A DNA stretch of 6,232 nt from Croceibacterium_A sp964439725 (GTDB lineage: Bacteria > Pseudomonadota > Alphaproteobacteria > Sphingomonadales > Sphingomonadaceae), in contig CAYTPY010000110.1 of NCBI GenBank assembly GCA_964439725.1, forward strand, positions 1 to 6,232, read 5' to 3'. The notes under the pieces were generated by a model. It was given only the letters and a program-made list of their open reading frames with translations. It searched no databases and was not told the origin of the DNA. The position numbers were made by a program, and so were the translations under genes. Within the stretch, counting starts at the first letter, position 1; every line of letters starts with the position of its first letter. This document shows positions 1 through 5,592 of the stretch, piece by piece.

Positions 1-198
1 CTGGATCGGGAAGACGATGAACATGTTCGAGCCGAGCGAGCTGATCTGTTCCTCGATATCGGCCGTCACACCGCGGCCTAGAGTGACCATGGTAATCACC
101 GCCGCGACGCCGATGATGATCCCTAGTGTGGTCAGGAAGCTGCGCAGGATGTGCCGCCGGATCTCGCGGAACGCGAGGAGCAGGGTCGTGCCGAACAT
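1..198 (-). CDS. MacB-like ABC transporter permease, N-terminal fragment (runs off left edge)
   Basis: This is the inner-membrane subunit of the efflux pump encoded by the neighbouring genes. Only the first 66 codons are in the window. The visible protein has a short basic amphipathic start (FREIRRHILRSFLTTLG, about residues 10-26), a first membrane segment (IIIGVAAVITMVTLG, about 27-41), and then the start of the periplasmic domain with EEQISSLGSNMFIVFP. The 'LRSxLTxLGIIIGVAAVI' block and the 'SLGSN' block are typical of MacB/FtsX-type permeases. MacB-family permeases usually have four membrane helices and about 400 residues, so most of the gene lies outside. The ATG (198-196) shares one base with the ATPase stop (TGATG), which supports this start and suggests translational coupling. 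No strong Shine-Dalgarno is seen, as is common for coupled starts. Substrate unknown. Confidence in family is high. Confidence 0.9.
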   Translation of the reverse strand, partial: MFGTTLLLAFREIRRHILRSFLTTLGIIIGVAAVITMVTLGRGVTADIEEQISSLGSNMFIVFPIQ

Positions 199-917
199 CA
201 GGCCGCGCCCACCGGCTCGCGTTGATGATGGCCGCGCTCGACTCTTTCAACCAGCCCGTCCTTGAAGTGCACGACCGTCTTGGCGAATGCCGCCATCTCA
301 GGCTCATGTGTAACCATCAGGATCGTTATTCCCGTCGCGTTGAGCTCGGTCAGGAATTCCATGATCTCCAGCGAGCGTTCCGAGTCCAGATTACCGGTGG
401 GTTCGTCGGCCAGCAGGACTTCGGGATCCGTCACCAGGGCGCGGGCGATGGCCACGCGTTGCTGCTGTCCGCCCGATAGCTCGGCCGGCGTGTGTTCGGC
501 CCATGGGACTAGACCTACTCGGTCGAGTGCCTTCAGCGCCGCCTCTCGCCGCGCGGCTTTGCTTTCGCCGCGATAGACCAGCGGAAGCTCCACGTTCTCC
601 ACCGCGGTCGTCCGGGCCAGCAGGTTGAAGCCCTGGAACACGAAGCCGAGATACTTGCGGCGGAGCAGCGAACGCTGATCGCGCGTGAGCGACTGCACCT
701 CGGTGCCGAGGAAACGGAACACGCCCGAAGTCGGCACGTCGAGACAGCCGAGGATGTTCATCGTGGTGGATTTGCCCGAACCCGACGGCCCCATCACCGC
801 GACAAAATCACCCCGTTCGATCGTCAGGTCGACGCCCTTCAACGCCTGAAAGGCCGCCGTGCCTTCGCCGAAGGTCTTCGTGATCTTCTCCAGTTCGATG
901 ATCGGCTCAGCCGTCAC
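198..917 (-). CDS. MacB/LolD-like ABC transporter ATP-binding protein
   Basis: This 239-residue cytoplasmic ATPase would power the efflux pump. All core ABC motifs are intact: Walker A GPSGSGKST (43-51), Q-loop glutamine in FVFQGFNLL (about 92-100), signature LSGGQQQR (147-154), Walker B VLLADEP (167-173) with the catalytic glutamate, D-loop GNLDS (175-179), and switch histidine in THE (about 203-205). Sequence and length fit the MacB/LolD/FtsE branch, which is about 220-250 residues when not fused to its permease. The start is GTG (917-915) and overlaps the adaptor stop as GTGA; no strong Shine-Dalgarno is visible, so translation probably depends on reinitiation from the adaptor gene. In classical MacB the ATPase and permease are one chain of about 650 residues; here they are separate. 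LolD was considered because of the similarity, but the adaptor and outer-membrane channel genes next to it favour a MacAB-type exporter. Confidence 0.95.
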   Translation of the reverse strand: MTAEPIIELEKITKTFGEGTAAFQALKGVDLTIERGDFVAVMGPSGSGKSTTMNILGCLDVPTSGVFRFLGTEVQSLTRDQRSLLRRKYLGFVFQGFNLLARTTAVENVELPLVYRGESKAARREAALKALDRVGLVPWAEHTPAELSGGQQQRVAIARALVTDPEVLLADEPTGNLDSERSLEIMEFLTELNATGITILMVTHEPEMAAFAKTVVHFKDGLVERVERGHHQREPVGAA

Positions 918-2239
918 CGCCCCGCCGCCTTGATCGAAGTGACGACTTTCATCCCGGCCTTCAGCTTGTCCGACGTGACCACCGTGTAACGCCCGTCGCT
1001 CTGGCCGGTGACGACTTCGATCGGCTCGAGAGTTCCATCGGCTTGAAGGACATGGACTGTCTGGCGGCTGCCGCGGCCGATCGTGGCCCGGACTTCCTCT
1101 CGCTCGAGCCCAAAGTTCTCTCCCCCCGCGATCTGCACGCCGCCGCCCGCTTGGTCTTCTTCAGGCGGTTCGAAGCGCAGCGCGCCGTTCGGCACCAGCA
1201 GGCGCCTTCCGGTGCTCTGCGTCGCGATGTTGGCTGTCGCGGTCATGCCGGGCCGCAGCAGGCCGTCGGGATTTTCCACCGTCAGCCTCGCCTCGTAGAT
1301 CACGACGGCGTTGCCTTGCTGGCCTTGCTGTTGTTGCTGGGTCGATTGCGCAGTGCTGTTCGATGCCAGCGCGACCCGTTCGACTTCTGCTGGGAAAGCG
1401 CGCCCGGGATAGGCATCGACGGTGAAGGTTGCCTTTTGCCCCGCCTGGACCTGGCCGACGTCTGCTTCGTCGACCGACACACGCAGCTGCATTTGCGAGA
1501 GGTCTTCGGCGATTACGAACAAGGTCGGCGTGTTGAAGCTCGCCGCGACGGTCTGCCCTGGCTCGATCTGCCGGGCGAGCACCACACCCGATACGGGAGA
1601 GCGGATCACCGCGCGGTCACGATTGGTGATGGCGGTAGAGAGTTGCGCTTCCGCCGAAGCCACGTTGGCCTGCGCGGAGTTCACCGCCGCGCGGTTTCGC
1701 GCCACATTGGCTTCGGCTGCCTCGAGTTCGGTGCTGGACGGCACTTTGCCGTCTGACAGCCGATAGACCTCTTGCAGGCGCGCGAGTTGTGCGGTGTCGA
1801 CGTCGAGGCTCGCCCGCGCCTGCGCGACCGAGGCGCGAGCGGCGCTCACGTTGGCGCGCGCCTGCCTGATCTGGTCCTCGATCACGTCGGTGTTGATTTG
1901 CGCCAGGACCTGTCCGCGCGCGACGCGATCGTTTACATCAACAGCGACCCGATCGATCCGCCCCGAAACTTCCGAGCCGACATCGACCTGGTTGGTCGGG
2001 CGCAAGTTGCCGGTCGCGGTCACCTCGATATCGAGTGAGCGTTCCGTCACTTCCTCCGTGATGTACTCGGGCTGGCGCTCTCCGCCGCTGGTGAAATAGA
2101 GCACCAGAAGAAGGACGATCAGCGCCGGGACCCAATACTTGGCCCAGCGCCGCCAGCGCGGCTTCTTCTCGACGCCGAGAAATGCCTCGACGTTCTGGGC
2201 CTGGTCCGCAGCGGGAACGGTCGTGCTCATCTCGCTCAT
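914..2239 (-). CDS. HlyD/MacA-family periplasmic adaptor (membrane fusion protein)
   Basis: This 441-residue adaptor links the inner-membrane pump to the outer-membrane channel. The start at 2239 gives a cytoplasmic tail of about 34 residues containing a basic patch (KKPRWRRWAK), then one membrane anchor (YWVPALIVLLLVLYFTS, about 35-51). After it come a first lipoyl half (about 75-118; GxLRPTNQVDVGSEVSGRI), a long alanine-rich coiled-coil hairpin (about 120-208), a second lipoyl half (RDRAVIRSPVSGVVLARQIEPGQTV, here about 207-231), a beta-barrel domain (about 245-345) with the family signature NPDGLLRPGMTA (about 323-334), and a C-terminal membrane-proximal domain. A glutamine-rich loop (QQQQQGQQ, 301-308) sits in the beta-barrel region. 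An in-frame ATG lies further upstream at 2287, but 2239 is preferred: AGGAG lies six bases before it, and the ATG overlaps the upstream stop as ATGA. A second in-frame ATG at 2230 is possible but less well placed. The domain order and the ATPase/permease next door fit MacA rather than an RND adaptor. Confidence 0.94.
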   Translation of the reverse strand: MSEMSTTVPAADQAQNVEAFLGVEKKPRWRRWAKYWVPALIVLLLVLYFTSGGERQPEYITEEVTERSLDIEVTATGNLRPTNQVDVGSEVSGRIDRVAVDVNDRVARGQVLAQINTDVIEDQIRQARANVSAARASVAQARASLDVDTAQLARLQEVYRLSDGKVPSSTELEAAEANVARNRAAVNSAQANVASAEAQLSTAITNRDRAVIRSPVSGVVLARQIEPGQTVAASFNTPTLFVIAEDLSQMQLRVSVDEADVGQVQAGQKATFTVDAYPGRAFPAEVERVALASNSTAQSTQQQQQGQQGNAVVIYEARLTVENPDGLLRPGMTATANIATQSTGRRLLVPNGALRFEPPEEDQAGGGVQIAGGENFGLEREEVRATIGRGSRQTVHVLQADGTLEPIEVVTGQSDGRYTVVTSDKLKAGMKVVTSIKAAGR

Positions 2240-3648
2240 GGTTCGCTCCTGTCGCTGGCAGGCAGCGAATAATTGTCGGGTTCCCAACCTCCGCCGAGCG
2301 CCTGTGTCAGCCGCACGAATGCGCTGGCGCGCTCCGCTTCAGCGCCAACTTGCGAATTACGCGCCGAGAGCAGTTGGTTTTCAGAGGTCAGCAGGTTGCG
2401 GAAATCGGTCAGCCCTGCCTGGTATTGGCTGCGCGCGAGGATCGCCGAATTGTTCGCCGCGTCGAGCGCTTCGCCGAACAGCGCGACGCGTTCGTCGGCC
2501 TTGCGCAGATCGACCGCCGCGGTTTCGACCTCCTCGAGCGCGCCGAGGATCGACAATCGCCAACTGGCCAGTGCCCCGCGCGCCGATGCTTCCGCACTGT
2601 CGATCTGCGCCCGTGTTCTTCCGCCATCGAAGATGAGCTGGCCAACCGAAGCAAACAGATTGCCGGTGATCAGGTCGAACAGATTGTCGATGCCAGCCGA
2701 GGACGTGCCGATGGTGCCGCCGAGCCGGACAAGAGGCAGCAGCTGCGCCCGCGCCCCTTGAATGCGCGCGGTGCTGGAGAGCAGCGCGGCTTCGGCAGAT
2801 CGAACGTCGGGCCGTCGCCGAAGCACTTCGGCAGGGGCTTCGAAGCCCGCCAGAGCCGGAGGGTTGGGAACCGCCCCGGTTTCCTCCAGCAGGGCCAGCA
2901 CGCGGCCCGGCGGCTCGCCGATCAAGGTCGATATCGCATTCGCCGTCGCCGCGAGGTTGCTTTCGAGCAAGGGAATGGTCGCGGCGGTCTGCGCGCGCTG
3001 GCTCCGCGCCTGCTCGACGTCGAGGCTCGATACCAGTCCCGCTTCCACCCGCCAGCGCGCGATCTGCAGGTTCTCGTCCTGGATCAGCAGCGTATCGCGC
3101 GCGACGGCGAGTTGCACCGCCGTGGCGCGCGCCTGGATCGTCGCCAACGCGACTTGCCCGGTTATCAGCCGCTGCAGATCCGCAAGAGAATAGCCGGCTG
3201 CAGCCAAGTCGGCCCGAGAGGCGGCTACGTCGGCTCCGATGCTGCCGAACAGGTCCACTTCCCAGTTGGCGTCCGCCCCCAGCGAGAACTGCAGATCGTC
3301 TCGGGCCAGATCGCCGATATCGCGCCCCACACTGCCGCTGGCCGAAACTTGCGGGAAGTAGCCGGCACGCGCGCCTCTGAGCTGCGCTCTTGCCTGATCC
3401 ACGCGTGCTGCGGACTGGGCCAGATCGAGGTTCCTGGCGACCGCCAACTCGGTGAACTCGCTCAGGAGCGGGTCGTTCAGCAGCCGCCAGTACGCGGTGA
3501 GATCGAGCGATGTCGGTGCCACCTCGGTTTCGGCCCAAGTGGACGGGACCGCAATGCCCGCCTCAGGCGTGGCGAGGTCAGGGGTGGCGCAGCCGGCTGT
3601 TGCCAGCGCCAGCGCCGCTATCCCGTGCCTCCACGTCCAAGTCGTCAT
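2236..3648 (-). CDS. NodT/OprM-family outer-membrane efflux channel lipoprotein (TolC-like)
   Basis: This 470-residue protein would form the trimeric outer-membrane duct of the pump. It starts with a signal sequence ending in LATAGC, so Cys20 is the likely lipidated residue; Thr at -3 is not the commonest lipobox residue but is tolerated. Alanine at +2 is compatible with outer-membrane sorting. Two repeated OEP domains follow, each rich in alanine coiled coil. Family landmarks visible are YWRLLNDP (53-60), ARAGYFPQVSASGS (93-106), WEVDLFG (129-135), RRRPDVRSAEAAL (277-289), FDGGRTRAQ (340-348) and LGGGW near the end (451-455). Length matches the family (about 450-500). The ATG at 3648 has a purine-rich GAGGGGGG stretch just upstream; a second ATG at 3652 is out of frame. 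It is the first gene of the operon, and its stop overlaps the adaptor start by four bases. A stretch of about 15 residues after LGGGW is probably a flexible periplasmic tail. Confidence 0.95.
   Translation of the reverse strand: MTTWTWRHGIAALALATAGCATPDLATPEAGIAVPSTWAETEVAPTSLDLTAYWRLLNDPLLSEFTELAVARNLDLAQSAARVDQARAQLRGARAGYFPQVSASGSVGRDIGDLARDDLQFSLGADANWEVDLFGSIGADVAASRADLAAAGYSLADLQRLITGQVALATIQARATAVQLAVARDTLLIQDENLQIARWRVEAGLVSSLDVEQARSQRAQTAATIPLLESNLAATANAISTLIGEPPGRVLALLEETGAVPNPPALAGFEAPAEVLRRRPDVRSAEAALLSSTARIQGARAQLLPLVRLGGTIGTSSAGIDNLFDLITGNLFASVGQLIFDGGRTRAQIDSAEASARGALASWRLSILGALEEVETAAVDLRKADERVALFGEALDAANNSAILARSQYQAGLTDFRNLLTSENQLLSARNSQVGAEAERASAFVRLTQALGGGWEPDNYSLPASDRSEP
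2246..2250 (-). promoter_or_regulatory. Ribosome binding site that decides the adaptor start
   Basis: The minus strand reads AGGAG, then six bases, then the ATG at 2239. The site lies inside the 3' end of the outer-membrane channel gene. It favours the start at 2239 over the in-frame ATG at 2287, which would add 16 residues overlapping the upstream gene by much more. Confidence 0.7.
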
Positions 3649-3816
3649 TCATCCCCCCTCGCCGCACGCTCACTCGTGTGTGTGCTATAGCGCCCTAATA
3701 CGCCAATACTCCGCAAGTCCAGCATCGGCTCTGCCGGAAATCCATCAACAGCCCACCGCTGTCGATGAAAAGCCTGTCGCAATTGGTCGCTGGACCGCCC
3801 GGTCTCGCGCTTGAAC
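3649..3816 (-). promoter_or_regulatory. Intergenic region upstream of the efflux operon; probable promoter and operator
   Basis: This 168-base gap separates the methyltransferase stop from the first efflux gene and must hold the promoter of the four-gene operon unless it reads through from upstream. It is less GC-rich than the genes on both sides. On the minus strand, 3697-3709 holds two GTATT copies eight bases apart (GTATTGGCGTATT), followed by CTATAG (about 3685-3690) and a short CACACACAC run leading to the ribosome binding site (GAGGGGGG at 3653-3660). I could not find a -35/-10 pair with standard spacing: a TTGCGG lies upstream of TATAGC, but the spacing of about 21 bases is too long. 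The repeats might be a regulator site. The exact promoter is not resolved. Confidence 0.4.
3746..3764 (-). terminator. Weak hairpin after the methyltransferase gene; possible terminator
   Basis: The minus strand can fold a seven-pair stem (CGACAGC with GCTGTTG, one G-T pair) around a five-base GGTGG loop, about 50 bases after the methyltransferase stop. It is followed by ATGGATTTCC rather than a run of T, so it is a poor intrinsic terminator. It may be chance or a transcript-end structure. Confidence 0.25.
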
Positions 3817-4545
3817 TCAGCCCGGTTTACGGAACCGCAGCGCGAACTTGTCGCTCGTCGGCTGAACCTCGCGCGGGCTTACGTCGTGCGGATCGTTCGG
3901 GTTGTGCAGCAGGTCGCTCTCGGCATCCAGCGTGAAGCCAGCCGCGGTGACCTGCTGCTTGACCGCTTCCGGATCAATGCGGTGCAGCGTGTTCGTCGCG
4001 CTGGTGCCTGTTCCCGGCGCCGAGTGATCTTCGACGAAGTAGATCCCCCCGGGCTTGAGTGCCTTGAACACCCATTCGTTCACGGTGGCGATGTCGCCAT
4101 TGGCGAGGTCGTGATAGTTCTCGGTCGTCCACACCAGGTCGACCGGCTCCGGGAGCTCGGTTGCCTCGTAGTCGATGACCACCACTTCGACGTTGCCGTA
4201 CTCCGCCGCCAGCGCGTTGATGGCATCGAGTCCGCCGGGGCGGTTCGCGAAGAAAGCCGGCATCAGGGCATAGACCTTGCCTTCCGGACCCACCGCCTTC
4301 GAGAGGACGCGTGTATAGTAGCCGCCGCCGGGAGCGATTTCGGCGATCCTGTCGCCGGTTTGGACTCCCGCGAAGGCCACGATCTCGGCCGGTTTACGGT
4401 TGGCATCCCGGGCGCGGTCGGCTTCCGGCCTGGCCGGATCCGCTACCGCTGACGAGATGGCCTGGCTGGGCTGCTGGGCCTGGGCGGCCGCCACGCTGCC
4501 CATGGCGAGGCCGATCGAGCCGATGGCTAAGGTCAGACGCCGCAT
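3817..4545 (-). CDS. Exported class I methyltransferase-fold protein (COG4798-like)
   Basis: A 242-residue protein resembling the COG4798 group of predicted methyltransferases. It starts with a Sec signal peptide (MRRLTLAIGS..., hydrophobic to about residue 20, likely cut after AQA at 22-24), so it should act in the periplasm. The fold is visible: motif I region DRIAEIAPGGGYYTRVL (about 65-81), second strand KVYALMP (90-96), third strand NVEVVVIDYE (118-127), fourth strand VDLVWTTENYHDL (135-147), helix and KPGGIYFVEDH (164-174), then HRIDP (188-192) and the C-terminal strand KFALRFRKP. The glycine motif is degenerate, and the acidic residue normally found after strand 2 to hold the SAM ribose is not obvious. 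The start ATG at 4545 has GGGAGAG five bases upstream and gives a clean signal peptide; the open frame continues upstream only as antisense of the next gene. The enzyme's substrate is unknown, and actual methyl transfer is unproven. Confidence 0.85.
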   Translation of the reverse strand: MRRLTLAIGSIGLAMGSVAAAQAQQPSQAISSAVADPARPEADRARDANRKPAEIVAFAGVQTGDRIAEIAPGGGYYTRVLSKAVGPEGKVYALMPAFFANRPGGLDAINALAAEYGNVEVVVIDYEATELPEPVDLVWTTENYHDLANGDIATVNEWVFKALKPGGIYFVEDHSAPGTGTSATNTLHRIDPEAVKQQVTAAGFTLDAESDLLHNPNDPHDVSPREVQPTSDKFALRFRKPG

Positions 4546-4641
4546 TGTGTCTCTCCCACTGGTTTTGTTGTTTCGCCCATGCCACGGCAACCTCTCGAGA
4601 ACCAGCGCGTTGCGTCGGTTCGACAGTATTGAGGAGGTTTC
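4546..4641. promoter_or_regulatory. Divergent intergenic region between methyltransferase and yedI-like gene
   Basis: These 96 bases must carry the start signals for both diverging genes. They hold the methyltransferase ribosome binding site (4551-4557, minus) and that of the yedI-like gene (4631-4637, plus). A perfect eight-base palindrome, TCTCGAGA, lies at 4593-4600, and GAACC (4599-4603) is repeated inverted as GGTTC (4617-4621). No clear -35/-10 pair was found on either strand. Confidence 0.4.
4631..4637 (+). promoter_or_regulatory. Strong Shine-Dalgarno for the yedI-like gene
   Basis: GAGGAGG lies four bases before the ATG at 4642. It is the strongest ribosome binding site in the window and fixes that start. 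Confidence 0.75.
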
Positions 4642-5592
4642 ATGGCGGGTGGTCTGGTCGCACTTCTGGACGATGTTGCCATGTTGGCAAGGCTCGCCGC
4701 CACCTCTATCGACGATGTCGCCGCGGCTGCCGGGCGCGCCGGGACCAAGGCCGCCGGGGTCGTGATCGACGACGCCGCCGTCACGCCCAAGTACGTCGTC
4801 GGCCTTTCGCCTGACCGCGAGCTGCCGATCATCTACAAGATCACCAAGGGCTCGCTCAGAAACAAGCTGCTCATCCTGCTCCCGGCCGCCCTGCTGCTCA
4901 GCGAGCTCGCGCCGTGGCTGATCGTGCCGCTGCTGATGCTGGGCGGGGCGTACCTCTGCTTCGAGGCGACCGAGAAAATCTGGGAAGCGCTCACCCATTC
5001 CGAGCACGCCCAGGAAGTCCTCGAGATCGTCGATCCCAAGGAACTCGAAGACCGCCAGGTTGGCGGCGCGATTCGCACCGATTTCATCCTCTCGGCCGAG
5101 ATCATGGCCATCGCGTTGTCGCAGCTTCCAGAGCTCGGCCTGGTCATGCGCGGCGTCGTGCTCACCGTCGTCGCGATCGCTATCACGCTTGGCGTTTACG
5201 GCAGCGTGGCGCTGCTGGTGAAGATGGACGACATCGGCCTCAACCTCTCCAGGCGCGAGCACCCGCTGCTCACCCGCATCGGCCACGGGCTGGTGCGTCT
5301 CATGCCCATCCTGCTGAGAGCGTTGAGCATCATTGGTACGGCAGCCATGCTCTGGGTCGGCGGCGGCATCTTCAGCCACGGGCTCGAGGAATTCGGGCTT
5401 GGCGTGGTTCCGCACACGATCCACGACATCGCCGTGGCGATCGGATCCGTCTTCGGTACCGGTCAGGGCGCCGTTCAATGGGTGGCCGAAGCCGTAGGAG
5501 CGGCCGTGGTCGGGATCGTCCTCGGCGGCATCATCGTGGCGGTGCTGCATCTCCTGCCCCGGCGGCAGAAAGCAGCGGCCGAGGCGCACTGA
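4642..5592 (+). CDS. yedI: DUF808 family inner-membrane protein (YedI-like)
   Basis: A 316-residue integral membrane protein of the DUF808 family, whose E. coli member is YedI (about 305 residues). Family landmarks are the N-terminal MAGGLVALLDDVA, the block DRELPIIYKITKGSLRNKL (58-76), GGAYLCFEATEKIWE (101-115), GAIRTDFILSAEIMAIAL (142-159), the polar MDDIGL (195-200), and GGGIFSHGLEE (240-250). Hydrophobic segments lie at about 77-107, 168-194, 223-246 and 284-304, separated by charged loops. The protein is full length for the family. No enzymatic motif is apparent, and the molecular function is not known. The start is set by a strong ribosome binding site. The gene diverges from the methyltransferase and converges on the MFS gene, whose end overlaps its last 62 bases. 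The C-terminal tail (PRRQKAAAEAH) is polar and probably dispensable. The symbol rests on homology with E. coli YedI. Confidence 0.92.
   Translation: MAGGLVALLDDVAMLARLAATSIDDVAAAAGRAGTKAAGVVIDDAAVTPKYVVGLSPDRELPIIYKITKGSLRNKLLILLPAALLLSELAPWLIVPLLMLGGAYLCFEATEKIWEALTHSEHAQEVLEIVDPKELEDRQVGGAIRTDFILSAEIMAIALSQLPELGLVMRGVVLTVVAIAITLGVYGSVALLVKMDDIGLNLSRREHPLLTRIGHGLVRLMPILLRALSIIGTAAMLWVGGGIFSHGLEEFGLGVVPHTIHDIAVAIGSVFGTGQGAVQWVAEAVGAAVVGIVLGGIIVAVLHLLPRRQKAAAEAH

Noticed and set aside
198..917. Lipoprotein-release (LolCDE) system instead of an efflux pump.
   Set aside because: The ATPase resembles LolD, but the operon includes an HlyD-type adaptor and a NodT-type channel, which the Lol system lacks, and the permease start resembles MacB.
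3671..3684. Short GT dinucleotide run as a phase-variable repeat.
   Set aside because: It has only about four to five units and lies in the untranslated leader, too short to expect frequent slippage.
2182..3690. A 502-codon plus-strand open frame opposite the outer-membrane channel gene.
   Set aside because: The opposite strand encodes a full NodT-family channel with all landmarks. The plus-strand translation is arginine-rich, low in family resemblance and has no good ribosome binding site.
3811..4452. A 213-codon plus-strand open frame opposite the methyltransferase gene.
   Set aside because: It is the antisense of a recognisable protein and resembles no family I know.
4546..5589. Upstream extension of the methyltransferase frame through the whole antisense strand of the yedI-like gene (348 further codons).
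   Set aside because: The extra sequence is rich in D, H, R and Q with no recognisable domain, and would bury the clean signal peptide and ribosome binding site at 4545. It is a stop-free antisense shadow typical of GC-rich genes.
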